Origin: Fen-1258 sp947085815
Lineage (GTDB): Bacteria; Bacteroidota; Ignavibacteria; Ignavibacteriales; Melioribacteraceae
Direction of reading: 5' to 3'
NCBI GenBank assembly: GCA_947085815.1
Contig: CAMTXU010000034.1
Span: forward strand, 1 to 64,000
Length of the DNA: 64,000 bases
The notes below the pieces were generated by a model. The model made no database searches and was not told where the DNA came from. It saw nothing but the letters and a program-made list of their open reading frames with translations. Both the position numbers and the translations under genes were made by a program. This document shows, piece by piece, positions 1 through 9,340 of the stretch (positions within the stretch are counted from its first letter, which is position 1; each line of letters starts with the position of its first letter).

Positions 1-1454
1 GCATGAGTAAGTGTATGCGAGCCGAACTCAATTCCTGATTTCATCATTTCAAGGATCTGTTCTTGATTCATCATACGAAGTTTAGGTTCATTGCTTTTTG
101 CGTCCCAAATATTGTACTCATGTTTAGCAACCAAAAAGATTAGAGCGGTAAATCCATATTTTTTCAACAGCGGGAATGCCAGAGTATAATTGTCTTCGTA
201 GCCGTCATCGAAAGTGATAATTACAAATTTTCCAGGTGTGCACTCTTTTTTAATCTGAAGAGCTTCTTCAAATGTGATTGTTTTATATCCTTCTCTCTTG
301 AGATAACTCAGGTGATCTTCGAACTGTTTTTCTGTTACAAAGATTCCATGTTTTCCGGCATCGTTAATATCCTTGGCAATGCGGTGATAGTAGATAATGG
401 GAATTTCATTCTCATAGTAGCGTACTCTCAAGCTTTGGAAAATACATTCAAGCCGATCTGCAATGTTCTCAATATTGCAATCCACTCGAACTCTTTCGTA
501 AACAGAATCATCGCACTCGTCTAATTGCAGCGCATGCTTCATATCCCGGACGATTTTTTCAAAATCAAATTCCTTCTCAGTTGCATTCATGTCGCCAAAA
601 TTTGTTTCGAGCGCTAAGCTGAGATTTTCTTTTGTTACCAAACCAACAGTGCACGCTTCTCCAATTGCAATCAGCGGTCTTTTATATAAAATTGCTTCTA
701 TCGCAATTCTACCGGAGCCGATTACTACAGCAGCTTTTTGCATCTCTTCGGGCAAATTTTCAATGTATCCGGTAAATTCAAAATCATTTTTGAATTTTTC
801 AAACTCCGGCGGAACCGATTGCCCTCCAATAATTTTGAATTTTATCCCATTCATCTCTTCAAGTAACTTTGATGAAACGATATAATCAAGAAGCTTATAA
901 GCAAGATCTTTTTTCGGTCCGGAGAGTCGTGTAACAAACGCCACAGTTTTTATTTTATCGGTCTTCAAGTTTTCAACTTTCGGAAGATCGAATCCGTTTC
1001 TTATCACCTCAATTTTGTAAGGAGAAACTTTAAAAACATCAAGAAGTTGCTGAGCGAGTTTCTCACAAATCGCAATAGTGTAATTGCCAAACCCATGGAA
1101 TAATTTTCGGGATATAAATGTTGATTGTCTTCCGTGAATTGTTACTACCAATGGAACCTTAGCAAACTTGCATGCAATGTTAGATACCCATGCGCTTGCG
1201 CGTGAGTGCGCCATGACCATATGTATATTGTTATTCTTAATAAATTTGTAAACAAAAATCGAATTCTTAATGCGATAAGATATAGTTCGTTTTGCGAGTT
1301 GTAACTGAATATACTCGGCTTTTGTTTTTTTTGTTAGTGTATCGGAGATAATGAAAATTTTATGACCACGTTCAATAAATTTTTCTGAGAGAGAAACCGC
1401 ATACACTTCCGCTCCGGTAACTTCAAGCTGAGAAAGTGTCATCAATATATTCAT
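1..1454 (-). CDS. Glycosyltransferase family 4 / polysaccharide deacetylase fusion, partial at 3' end
   Basis: The reading frame is open from ATG at 1454 to the window edge (about 484 codons) and its C-terminus is missing. The first ~320 residues look like a GT-B retaining glycosyltransferase: an N-terminal MNILMTLSQLEVTGAE loop, then a second Rossmann half with VAFVTRLSGPKKD and the IIGGQSVPPEFEKF region. From about residue 370 a NodB-type deacetylase begins with PIIYYHRI. It carries the metal motif TFDDGYEDN and, at the edge, the second metal motif GSHTLTH. A protein that transfers a sugar and deacetylates a polysaccharide fits surface-polysaccharide assembly. A GT2 gene ends 18 bases upstream on the same strand, so the two are probably co-transcribed. 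The fusion is read directly from one uninterrupted frame; substrates are unknown. Confidence 0.85.
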   Translation of the reverse strand, partial: MNILMTLSQLEVTGAEVYAVSLSEKFIERGHKIFIISDTLTKKTKAEYIQLQLAKRTISYRIKNSIFVYKFIKNNNIHMVMAHSRASAWVSNIACKFAKVPLVVTIHGRQSTFISRKLFHGFGNYTIAICEKLAQQLLDVFKVSPYKIEVIRNGFDLPKVENLKTDKIKTVAFVTRLSGPKKDLAYKLLDYIVSSKLLEEMNGIKFKIIGGQSVPPEFEKFKNDFEFTGYIENLPEEMQKAAVVIGSGRIAIEAILYKRPLIAIGEACTVGLVTKENLSLALETNFGDMNATEKEFDFEKIVRDMKHALQLDECDDSVYERVRVDCNIENIADRLECIFQSLRVRYYENEIPIIYYHRIAKDINDAGKHGIFVTEKQFEDHLSYLKREGYKTITFEEALQIKKECTPGKFVIITFDDGYEDNYTLAFPLLKKYGFTALIFLVAKHEYNIWDAKSNEPKLRMMNQEQILEMMKSGIEFGSHTLTH

Positions 1455-1472
1455 AGCATAGACTTAGATTAA

Positions 1473-2111
1473 TTATTTGATTGTGGAACAGATACTATCA
1501 GGTGTATCTCGGTAATAAATGTAGGTCGGAAAATTAACTTTGTCTACATTAAAAATTTTTTCTGCACGCTCAAAAAAATCGGAATCGTCACTGTAGCTTA
1601 AATCCTTGAATCCGCCAATTTCAAAAAAAACTTTTCTTTTTCCAAAGAAAGTACCGCCAATGATGCACTCGTCAAGATGAATTTCACGGGTAAGATCATT
1701 TTTATCTTTTACATAGGGATGACCTATAATTTCCACTCCGCCATGAATGAAATCTACATCGGGATGATCGTTCAAAAAGTTTACGCGTTGCGTTAAGAAT
1801 TCCGGTTTCCATTCGTCGTCACTTCCTAAGAACGCGAATAATTCTCCGCACGCTGCAAGCATTCCGGTATTTGTTGAAAGCGCAGGCCTCTTGTTCGAAT
1901 GTTTCATATAACGAATATTTTCAAATCGAGATAAATATTCATCAACAATTTCAAAAGTATTGTCGCTGCTGCCGTCATCAACAACAATCAACTCCCACTC
2001 GTTATATGATTGATTAAGTACAGAATCTATCGACCTTTTTAAATATCCGGCGCGGTTAAAGGTCGGCATTATGATGGAAACAATCGGTCTGTATTGTTTG
2101 TAAACTTGCAT
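1473..2111 (-). CDS. Family 2 glycosyltransferase
   Basis: A 212-residue GT-A fold transferase. It opens with VSIIMPTFNRAGYLKRSIDS, has the nucleotide-sugar motif VVDDGSSDNT near residue 42 and an acidic metal site in FLGSDDEW near residue 95. This N-terminal pattern is typical of inverting GT2 enzymes that build surface polysaccharides or glycosylate proteins. At 212 residues it is near the short end for the family and has no membrane segment, so it is probably cytoplasmic. It lies just upstream of the GT4/deacetylase fusion on the same strand. The donor and acceptor sugars cannot be told from sequence. Confidence 0.88.
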   Translation of the reverse strand: MQVYKQYRPIVSIIMPTFNRAGYLKRSIDSVLNQSYNEWELIVVDDGSSDNTFEIVDEYLSRFENIRYMKHSNKRPALSTNTGMLAACGELFAFLGSDDEWKPEFLTQRVNFLNDHPDVDFIHGGVEIIGHPYVKDKNDLTREIHLDECIIGGTFFGKRKVFFEIGGFKDLSYSDDSDFFERAEKIFNVDKVNFPTYIYYRDTPDSICSTIK

Positions 2112-2195
2112 AGAATATTTTTAGTAAGTGTAAACTGAGTTTCCGAAATATAGTTTTTTATTGAATGAATTTTTGATTAATTTCATCCACCAAAA

Positions 2196-2468
2196 ATGAT
2201 AACGGCGCAAGATTTTTCTATGAGTTCACGCGAACAGAGAAATTATTTTGAAATTTTGAAACGTTATGAGCGCAAATTTGACGCGAATGAACTGTCCGAT
2301 TACAAAATGCTTATTAAACGGCATAAAGATGATGAGGATTTAGATAAAATTTCGATGCAGAAACTTAAAAAGCTTCACGAGAAATATCATATTAACAGAG
2401 AGAAAAAAAATTACGATCAATTCTTCAATCCGCCCACACAAACTAATTCCGAAGAGCATTCTTCATAA
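2196..2468 (+). CDS. Small charged hypothetical protein
   Basis: A 90-residue protein rich in Lys, Glu and Asp with no signal peptide, membrane segment or cysteine. It is probably largely helical (the middle reads as two amphipathic helices, SDYKMLIKRHKDDEDL and ISMQKLKKLHEKYH). I do not recognise a family. It is oriented away from the GT2 gene and ends 23 bases before the DUF2723 glycosyltransferase, so it may be the first gene of that operon. Codon use looks like that of its neighbours, which supports it being real. Confidence 0.6.
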   Translation: MITAQDFSMSSREQRNYFEILKRYERKFDANELSDYKMLIKRHKDDEDLDKISMQKLKKLHEKYHINREKKNYDQFFNPPTQTNSEEHSS

Positions 2469-2491
2469 CTGAAATTTTTTTTGGTGAAATA

Positions 2492-5395
2492 ATGAGTGAT
2501 AAAGTTTTACACAGAATTTTTGCAGCGCTGGTATTTTTAATTACCGCTGCCACCTATTTAGCAACCGTTCAACCGGGATTGTCATTTTGGGATTGCGGTG
2601 AGTTTACTGCATCAGCCTATCTGATGCAAGTTCCTCATCCACCTGGAACTCCATTTTTTATTCTACTTGGCAGAATTTTTACTATGATTCCATTTGCCGA
2701 AAGTATCGGTTTCAGGATGAATATGATCTCGGTTTTCTCAACAGCGTTCTCCGTTCTATTCCTCTATTTGATCGCCGTGAAAGTTATTCAAAATTACCGG
2801 AAGAAAGATTCAAATGGTGTTTTGGATAATTTGGTTACTTACATTTCCGCAGCAATTGGCGCTCTTTCTTTTACTTTTAGCGATACAGTTTGGTTTAACA
2901 GCGTTGAAGCCGAAGTCTACGCAAATTCTACATTCTTTATTGCGTTTGTAATTTGGCTAATGGTTTTGTGGAATGAAAAAGCGGATGAACCGGATAATGA
3001 AAAATATCTGATCTTTATTTTTTACCTCATCGGCTTATCTACCGGCGTGCATCTGATGTCCGCACTCGCAATCGTACCCGTTGCGATGGCAGTCTATTTT
3101 AGAAAATTTGCTACAGATGAAATAGTTCTAAAAAAAACCGCGGTCTACTTCGTCATCCATTCCGCAATTATTTTAATAATTGCCGGACTAATGTGGATTT
3201 CTCAAACATCAACCGTCCCACCATCACCTGAAGAGTTTGGCTCAATAGATTCAAGGTTTCTTATGATATTAGTTGTAGTGAGTTTAATCTTCATAGGAGC
3301 CGTTTATAAAAAAATATTCAAAAGAAATTCTTTCTATATGCCGATTATATTTGGCGGAGTTGCACTAATCTTTGTTTACCCAGGTATAGTAAAATACCTT
3401 CCAAAATTGATTACACTAATTTCTAAAAACGACATTACATTAAACATAGTAACTGTTTTCGCAATACTCGGTGTTCTTGGTTTTGGAGTTTATTGGACAG
3501 CGAAAAACAACAAAGCAACAGCTAATTTGATATTAAAGTGCGCACTCTTTGCAATTCTCGGCTCTACAACCGTGGCTATGATAATAATCCGGGCTAATCA
3601 AGAACCTCCTATTAATATGAACAGCCCAAAAACAATGAGCGAACTGAACTCATACATCAACCGTGAACAGTACGGCGACTTTCCAACCTTTGCCAGAAGA
3701 TTTTCTAATGAACCGCATCAATTAAAAATCTATTCCGATTACTCGAGCGATCTTGACTTCTTGTGGAGTTATCAGATGAACCATATGTTCAACCGGTACC
3801 TATTCTGGAATTATATCGGCAGAACATCAACTTACCAGGACAGCGGAGTTGAGTGGAGTGATTTATGGGGAATTCCATTCTTCATTGGATTATTCGGTTT
3901 ATACTTTCACTTCAAAAAAGATTGGAAGATGGCATCGGTATTCATTGCGATGTTTATCTTCCTCGGTTATCTAACCGCGTTTTATCAAAATCAACAAGAA
4001 CCGCAGCCGCGCGAGAGAGACTATTTCTATGTAGGGGCTTTTTTCGTTTATTCGTTATGGATAGCACTTGGAATGCGCGGCATTATTGAATTAGTCCAGG
4101 AAAAGTTGAAAGAACATTCATTACTAAAACCGGCTACTTTTGGTCTCCTATTTCTTGGCATTGTTGGCGTTCCCTTAAACATGGCATATGCAAATTGGTT
4201 TGAGCATAATAGATCTAAAAATTATGTGCCGTGGGATTACGCGTACAATCTACTTCAAAGCGTAGAACCAAATGCGGTTCTATTTACCAACGGCGATAAC
4301 GATACTTTTCCACTTTGGTTTTTGCAAAACGTAGAGGGTGTACGGCGGGATGTTCGTGTTGCTTGCCTCTCGTTAATAAATACGCCATGGTATGTAAAAC
4401 AACTGAAAGATACAGCTCCATTCGGTTCACAAAAAGTTGAAATGAGTATGACAAATGATGAGATTGAACAGCTCGGACTTCAACGTTGGGAACCAACTCA
4501 AATGTCAATGAATGTTCCCCCGGACGTTATGAAAAGCTGGAATATTACCGACAGCGCCACAGTAAAGGACGGAAAAATTAAATGGACTTTACAGAACACC
4601 GGTCAATCGGGAGATATTAAATTTATACGCGCTCAAGATATGATCGCACTTGATATTCTTATGCAATCGAAATGGAAGCGCCCCGTCTATTTTGCTGTAA
4701 CATGTTCCGAAGACAGCCGATTAAATTTGGACGATTATTTGCAGATGGAGGGAATGGCTCTGCGTGTTGTTCCTAAAAAAAATGATGATAAGAGAATTGA
4801 ATATATTGATGAGTCGACACTTAGGAAACAATTATTAGATGAGCCTGAAGGATTTAGCAAAACTTATCAACCGGGATTTAAATTCCGCGGTTTGAACGAT
4901 AAAACAATTTTCTTTGATGAGAATCATGAACGATTGACTCAGAATTACCGAAACGCTTTTATACGTCTTGCTATTCATTATCTCTATAAAGAAAAGAACG
5001 ATACAAAAGCAGTCCAGGTCTTAAACGTGATGGATAAGAAAATTCCGCGTTCGGTTGTTGCAATGGATTACAGAATTAAGCATGATATTTCCAAATTATA
5101 CTTCAGCGCCGGCGCTGTTGAAGAGTATCAAGAACTTGCAAGAGAGGTAATTGATCAAGCCAAGAAACAATTAGAAATTAATCCACGAGATTTTACTAGT
5201 TGGTATAATCCGTACGATTTATTATTAACTCATTATGAAAATTTGAAAATGTACAGTGAGGCGGTATCCGTCTTGGTTCAATTACAAAGTCTTGTACCGA
5301 ATGATCAGAATGTAGCCCAGCTTCTTAATGAGTTCAGGATGAAAGCCGGAATAGCAACTCCGGAAGTTCTTCCGAAACAACTTGAGAAAAAATAA
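2492..5395 (+). CDS. DUF2723 (TMEM260-like) membrane glycosyltransferase
   Basis: A 967-residue GT-C-type membrane protein. The N-terminus has the hallmark segment LSFWDCGEFTASAYLMQVPHPPGTP (residues about 30-54) in which the Asp-Glu pair lies in the first outside loop. It is followed by around a dozen hydrophobic segments up to about residue 560. The C-terminal ~400 residues are soluble and end in helical repeats resembling TPRs. DUF2723 proteins are common in Bacteroidota, and the eukaryotic relative TMEM260 is a protein O-mannosyltransferase, so O-glycosylation of exported proteins is the likely role. That transfer of function is inference. The gene stands near GT2, GT4 and GT9 genes. Confidence 0.88.
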   Translation: MSDKVLHRIFAALVFLITAATYLATVQPGLSFWDCGEFTASAYLMQVPHPPGTPFFILLGRIFTMIPFAESIGFRMNMISVFSTAFSVLFLYLIAVKVIQNYRKKDSNGVLDNLVTYISAAIGALSFTFSDTVWFNSVEAEVYANSTFFIAFVIWLMVLWNEKADEPDNEKYLIFIFYLIGLSTGVHLMSALAIVPVAMAVYFRKFATDEIVLKKTAVYFVIHSAIILIIAGLMWISQTSTVPPSPEEFGSIDSRFLMILVVVSLIFIGAVYKKIFKRNSFYMPIIFGGVALIFVYPGIVKYLPKLITLISKNDITLNIVTVFAILGVLGFGVYWTAKNNKATANLILKCALFAILGSTTVAMIIIRANQEPPINMNSPKTMSELNSYINREQYGDFPTFARRFSNEPHQLKIYSDYSSDLDFLWSYQMNHMFNRYLFWNYIGRTSTYQDSGVEWSDLWGIPFFIGLFGLYFHFKKDWKMASVFIAMFIFLGYLTAFYQNQQEPQPRERDYFYVGAFFVYSLWIALGMRGIIELVQEKLKEHSLLKPATFGLLFLGIVGVPLNMAYANWFEHNRSKNYVPWDYAYNLLQSVEPNAVLFTNGDNDTFPLWFLQNVEGVRRDVRVACLSLINTPWYVKQLKDTAPFGSQKVEMSMTNDEIEQLGLQRWEPTQMSMNVPPDVMKSWNITDSATVKDGKIKWTLQNTGQSGDIKFIRAQDMIALDILMQSKWKRPVYFAVTCSEDSRLNLDDYLQMEGMALRVVPKKNDDKRIEYIDESTLRKQLLDEPEGFSKTYQPGFKFRGLNDKTIFFDENHERLTQNYRNAFIRLAIHYLYKEKNDTKAVQVLNVMDKKIPRSVVAMDYRIKHDISKLYFSAGAVEEYQELAREVIDQAKKQLEINPRDFTSWYNPYDLLLTHYENLKMYSEAVSVLVQLQSLVPNDQNVAQLLNEFRMKAGIATPEVLPKQLEKK

Positions 5396-5403
5396 TTAAC
5401 AAA

Positions 5404-5549
5404 AAAGAGGCTGTCTCAAAAGTAAATTTTTATTGCAATAGCACGCTGATGAATACAGATAGAGCTGACCTGCTTGCAGCAGGCAAGTTTTAGTAGATTT
5501 AAAATTGAATAGAGACCTCTAAAATAATTACTTATTAGAAAGCCTCTTT
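5404..5549. repeat. Short inverted-repeat element, possible insertion-sequence relic
   Basis: The intergenic stretch is bounded by a perfect 9-bp inverted repeat, AAAGAGGCT at 5404-5412 and AGCCTCTTT at 5541-5549. Nested shorter complements occur inside (GTCTC near 5413 against GAGAC near 5510). A further hairpin CCTGC-ttgca-GCAGG lies in the middle. The left end, AGAGGCTGTCTCAAAAG, resembles terminal repeats of some insertion sequences, but no transposase is present. I see no coding potential. It may be a decayed non-autonomous element. Confidence 0.5.
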
Positions 5550-5566
5550 GAAAATTGACTTCGACA

Positions 5567-6655
5567 ATGAAAATACTTGTTCTTGCTTTATCCGGAATTG
5601 GTGACGCATTAATGTTCACTCCGGCTCTTCAAAAACTTAAAGAAGAAATTCCTTCTGCCGATATCGATGCGCTTGTTATGTACAGAGGTGTGAAAGATAT
5701 TTACGAAAAACTTCCGCAATTCTCAGAAGTGCTTTATTTCGATTTTCTCAAGAGATCAAAATTAGATTCACTTCGGTATGTTTTAAGCCTCAGAAATAAA
5801 TATCAGGCAACTATTAGTGTTTATCCCTCCAACAGAAAAGAATATAATTTGATTGGAAGATTGATCGGCGCCGAGAAACGTTTAGCCGTAAAATATCTTC
5901 GCAAAGATTTTGCTAATCTTGGTTTCTTAAATACATACCGTATTAAAGAGGATGATAATCTTCATAACGTAGTAGAAAATGTTCGGCTGGTTGATGAGTT
6001 ATCCGGGAATAGGTCAAACTCCATTTCCCCGTTGCTTCTTTATCTTGGAAAAGAAGAGGAAGCGTATGCGGAAAGATTCATTGAGAAGAATTCCATTCTC
6101 TCGAATGATCTTGTGATTGGTTTTCATCCTGGATGTTCCCCGCTGAAGAATCACAATAATCGCAGATGGGAACCCGCTAAATTTGCCGAGCTTGGTAAAA
6201 TATTAATCGATCAATTCGGCGCTAAGATTTTAGTTTTCGGCGGGGACGACGAAGAGATTTTGAAAAATATTATTATTTCATCCATCAACTCTTCAAACGC
6301 CCGGATTGTTGGCGCGAACAAATTATCTAACACCGCAGCTGTTATGAAAAGATGCAATCTGTTTATAACAAATGATTCCAGTTTAATGCACGTAGCTTCG
6401 GCATTGAAATTAAATGTTGTTGCCCTTATTGGTCCAACGAATACAAACTATATACGTCCGTGGCAAACGGATCATCAAATCGTTTCTCTCAATCTTGAAT
6501 GCTCGCCCTGTTTTTACTATTCACCAAAGCCGCTAATTTGTTCACGTGCCGATGTGAAATTTAAATGCATTAAAGAAATATCGGTAAATATGGTCTTTGA
6601 GAAAGCCGTAGCGCAGATTAAAAATCTGCGCCACGTTTTAGACCCGAAATTATAA
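5567..6655 (+). CDS. Family 9 glycosyltransferase (heptosyltransferase-like)
   Basis: A 362-residue GT9 protein of the ADP-heptose:LPS heptosyltransferase type. Its N-terminus LVLALSGIGDALMFTPALQ is the classic acceptor-side loop. The C-terminal half has VIGFHPGCSPLKNHNNRRW, a nucleotide-sugar region, and TNDSSLMHVASALKLNVVALIGPTN. I prefer the ATG at 5567 (MKILVL) over the TTG four codons upstream because it gives the family's usual start. The role is probably addition of heptose or a related sugar to lipopolysaccharide core. The last codons lie in a perfect hairpin that is shared with the end of the converging LOG gene, so the two coding regions overlap by 38 bases. Confidence 0.85.
   Translation: MKILVLALSGIGDALMFTPALQKLKEEIPSADIDALVMYRGVKDIYEKLPQFSEVLYFDFLKRSKLDSLRYVLSLRNKYQATISVYPSNRKEYNLIGRLIGAEKRLAVKYLRKDFANLGFLNTYRIKEDDNLHNVVENVRLVDELSGNRSNSISPLLLYLGKEEEAYAERFIEKNSILSNDLVIGFHPGCSPLKNHNNRRWEPAKFAELGKILIDQFGAKILVFGGDDEEILKNIIISSINSSNARIVGANKLSNTAAVMKRCNLFITNDSSLMHVASALKLNVVALIGPTNTNYIRPWQTDHQIVSLNLECSPCFYYSPKPLICSRADVKFKCIKEISVNMVFEKAVAQIKNLRHVLDPKL
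6611..6631. terminator. Perfect palindrome at the shared 3' ends of convergent genes
   Basis: GCGCAGATT (6611-6619) pairs with AATCTGCGC (6623-6631) around an AAA loop. It lies inside the overlapping tails of the GT9 gene (plus) and the LOG gene (minus, stop at 6618-6620). No long T-run follows on either strand, so intrinsic termination is plausible but not assured; it may instead be a mobile palindromic repeat that has become the tail of both proteins. Confidence 0.5.
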
Positions 6656-7169
6656 ATTCGGCACATTCATCAATACTCTGAAAACATTTTACTAAGCCGG
6701 TTTTACGTTTCTCTTTGACAATCTGTTTTTCCATTATGGAGCTTATTTCATTCCAGAGAGAGCTATGACATGCAATCGGTTTTTGCGAAATCATTCCTTT
6801 ATTCATGTATTCCCACACGAGAGAAAGTTCAAGTAAGGTTCCTGTTCCTCCTTGTAAAACAATAAAGGCATCACCAATATCTATGAGCTTTGTTAAGCGT
6901 TCGAAGAGAGAATGTGTTTCGATCTGCTGCGTGAGATATTTGCTGGCTGCGGCTTGATAAATATCGAGAGTAACACCGATTGATTCGGCACCATTTTCGG
7001 TCGCACCTTTGGAAACTGCATCCATAATTCCTTGAAAGCCGCCGCTGCAAACATTCAAATTGTTCCCGGCTAAAATTTTCCCAAGCCGGTATGCAGTTTC
7101 ATACTCAACTTCTCCCGGCATGGGAATAGAACTTCCGAAAACAGTTACGGTTTTTTTCTTATTCATCAA
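6618..7169 (-). CDS. LOG family nucleotide 5'-monophosphate phosphoribohydrolase-like protein
   Basis: A 183-residue Rossmann-fold protein of the LOG/TIGR00725-type family. The motifs are TVFGSS near the N-terminus, VCSGGFQGIMDAVSKGA (about residues 36-52), and the signature LQGGTGTLLELSLVWE, a variant of PGGxGTxxE, at about 100-115. Known members cleave nucleoside 5'-monophosphates to a base and ribose 5-phosphate; cytokinin activation in plants is one case. The bacterial substrate is usually unknown. Its ATG overlaps the stop of the S1/P1 nuclease gene (ATGA at 7166-7169), which suggests translational coupling and a possible link in nucleotide salvage. Its 3' end runs into the GT9 gene. Confidence 0.85.
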   Translation of the reverse strand: MMNKKKTVTVFGSSIPMPGEVEYETAYRLGKILAGNNLNVCSGGFQGIMDAVSKGATENGAESIGVTLDIYQAAASKYLTQQIETHSLFERLTKLIDIGDAFIVLQGGTGTLLELSLVWEYMNKGMISQKPIACHSSLWNEISSIMEKQIVKEKRKTGLVKCFQSIDECAEFIISGLKRGADF

Positions 7170-7996
7170 TTCTCAAACACCGGCTTTCCGGCATCCATCC
7201 ATGCGGAATATAATAATGAGGACAAACTTAACGCCGCAGAATTAATTTCATTTAGAGTTACATACTTCGTTTTGAACCAGAGCAGACGGTAGAATTCACT
7301 ATCGAACTTTCCATCGGTTTTTTTCGATGCAAATTTGTCCGCGGATAAGATCAGTTCAACGTAATTATTCGATTCGGCTATGTAATTAAAAACCATATTT
7401 GGGATGCTGTTCACGTAGTACGGAATTTGGTCATCATAATTTTTTTCTATAACACTCAAGTAATGACCCAACATTTCAATTTCATATCTCGAATGAACTC
7501 CCTTTTGATCACTAAGCTGTCCGTTATAGTTTACCGTTGCGTGTAGAGGCTGATGTCCATCGCCCACATAATGAGCAAGGTCGGAAGCATATAAAAGAAC
7601 TCTCTCTTTATCTTTCTCTTTGAAAGCTTGTATCAATTTATAGTAGGTTAGCTCGGTTGCCCATGGAAGAATGCCCTCTTTGGTAACAACCTGTTCTGTA
7701 TACAATTTATTGAGTGAATCCCGCGACATGATAATGATTCCATCCGAAAACTCTTTATAAAAATCAATGTCAATAAAATGTTTCGGTCCTTCAGATTTAT
7801 CATCACGTTTGCGATTGTCAGGGTCAACAGAATGTTCTATTATGGCTGCTTTGAAAGCATCGGAAAATTTCATCTGATCCGGCAATTGTCTCATTGCAAA
7901 GGTGGTAATTATTTTGTGCCCTTTCTCTCCCCACCCAAAAACAAGTAGTGATGGGAGAAGAAGAATTAAAAGTGAGGTCGCTATTATCCGTTTCAA
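7166..7996 (-). CDS. Secreted S1/P1-type zinc nuclease
   Basis: A 276-residue protein with a signal peptide (MKRIIATSLLILLLPSLLVFG). The mature part starts WGEKGHKII, and in S1/P1 nucleases the N-terminal Trp itself binds zinc. More ligands are visible in HFIDIDFY (about residue 72) and DLAHYVGDGHQPLHAT (about 140-155), which is the family's core H/D/H pattern. These enzymes use three zinc ions to cleave single-stranded DNA or RNA and 3'-phosphates; related proteins are phospholipase C. An exported nuclease coupled to a nucleotide hydrolase gene would fit nucleic-acid scavenging. That functional link is inference from the 4-base overlap. Confidence 0.88.
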   Translation of the reverse strand: MKRIIATSLLILLLPSLLVFGWGEKGHKIITTFAMRQLPDQMKFSDAFKAAIIEHSVDPDNRKRDDKSEGPKHFIDIDFYKEFSDGIIIMSRDSLNKLYTEQVVTKEGILPWATELTYYKLIQAFKEKDKERVLLYASDLAHYVGDGHQPLHATVNYNGQLSDQKGVHSRYEIEMLGHYLSVIEKNYDDQIPYYVNSIPNMVFNYIAESNNYVELILSADKFASKKTDGKFDSEFYRLLWFKTKYVTLNEINSAALSLSSLLYSAWMDAGKPVFEN

Positions 7997-8046
7997 TTTA
8001 TTATCCTATGTAGTGAGTTATAATTTTTCTTAGATGAAGAAAAAAT

Positions 8047-9267
8047 TTAAACCGCTTCGCTAATTTCATTGATCGATTTCTCAATAATTTTAACAGCTTC
8101 TCTAACCTGATCTTCAGTAATTACCAACGGCGGGGCAAAACGAATAATATGACCGTGAGTTGGCTTGGCAAGTAAACCGTTATCGCGCATTTTCAGGCAA
8201 ACATCCCAGGCTTCTTTACCATTCTTTGGTTTGATTACTATTGCGTTTAATAATCCTTTGCCGCGTATTAATTCAATCATATCGGATTTAATTTTTCCTA
8301 CCTCTTCGCGAAATATTTTTCCGAGTCGTTCAGCGTTCTCGGCTAACTTTTCATCTTTAAGAACTTGAAGAGCCGCAACCGCAACTTTAGACGCAAGCGG
8401 ATTTCCGCCAAACGTTGATCCATGTTCACCCGGTTTAATAACGAGCATTATTTCATCATTTGCTAGTACGGCAGATATTGGCATAGTTCCGCCGGATAGA
8501 GCTTTTCCTAAAATCAGAATATCCGGTTTTATATTTTCATGATCGCAAGCAAGCATTTTACCGGTTCTTGCTAATCCGGTTTGTACTTCATCGGCAATAA
8601 ATAAAACATTTTTGGACTTGCACATTGCAGATGCTTTAGAGATGTAACCATCGTCTGGAACAAAAACACCGGCTTCTCCCTGAATTGGTTCAACTAAAAA
8701 ACCGGCTACATTCGGATCTTCCAGAGCTGTTGCAAGTGAGTTCAAATCGTTATAAGGAATTTTGATAAAGCCCGGAGTGTACGGTCCAAATCCTTTATAC
8801 GAATCGGGATCACTCGACATCGAAATTACGGTAATAGTTCTTCCATGAAAATTTCCTTCGCACACAATAATCTTGGCTTCATTTTCAGCAATTCCTTTTT
8901 TATCATATGCCCATCTTCTGCATAGTTTGAGGGCTGTTTCATCGGCTTCAGCGCCTGAATTCATCGGAAGTACTTTGTCGTATCCGAAAAATTCGGTTAT
9001 GAATTTTTCGTATGTACCAAGTGTATCATTAAAAAATGCTCTTGATGTCAGCGTTAAAACTTTGGCTTGTTCAGTCATTGCGTTAACTATCTTCGGATGA
9101 CAGTGCCCTTGATTGACAGCCGAGTAGGCAGATAGAAAATCGAAATATTTTTTCCCCTCAACATCCCATAAAAAAACGCCTTCTCCTTTAGACAGAACCA
9201 CCGGGAGCGGATGATAATTATGAGCGCCATATTTTTCTTCGAGTGAAATGTAGTCTTCTGTTCGCAT
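8047..9267 (-). CDS. rocD: Ornithine--oxo-acid aminotransferase
   Basis: A 406-residue class III PLP aminotransferase. It opens with TEDYISLEEKYGAHNYHPLPVVL, a pattern characteristic of ornithine aminotransferase, followed by GVFLWDVEGKKYFDFLSAYSAVNQGHCHP. The Asp of FIADEVQTG contacts the PLP ring, and the lysine of LILGKALSGG forms the Schiff base. It converts ornithine and 2-oxoglutarate to glutamate-5-semialdehyde and glutamate. I chose ATG at 9267, which has GGGA six bases upstream; a TTG four codons earlier is the alternative. It appears to stand alone, with the S1/P1 gene downstream on the same strand after a 50-base gap. Confidence 0.93.
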   Translation of the reverse strand: MRTEDYISLEEKYGAHNYHPLPVVLSKGEGVFLWDVEGKKYFDFLSAYSAVNQGHCHPKIVNAMTEQAKVLTLTSRAFFNDTLGTYEKFITEFFGYDKVLPMNSGAEADETALKLCRRWAYDKKGIAENEAKIIVCEGNFHGRTITVISMSSDPDSYKGFGPYTPGFIKIPYNDLNSLATALEDPNVAGFLVEPIQGEAGVFVPDDGYISKASAMCKSKNVLFIADEVQTGLARTGKMLACDHENIKPDILILGKALSGGTMPISAVLANDEIMLVIKPGEHGSTFGGNPLASKVAVAALQVLKDEKLAENAERLGKIFREEVGKIKSDMIELIRGKGLLNAIVIKPKNGKEAWDVCLKMRDNGLLAKPTHGHIIRFAPPLVITEDQVREAVKIIEKSINEISEAV

Positions 9268-9340
9268 ATAAATTCCCAAAATTAATGAAATCAGTGTTTT
9301 AAACTTATTAAAAAAAATATCAGTTTTGAAATGGTGAAAC

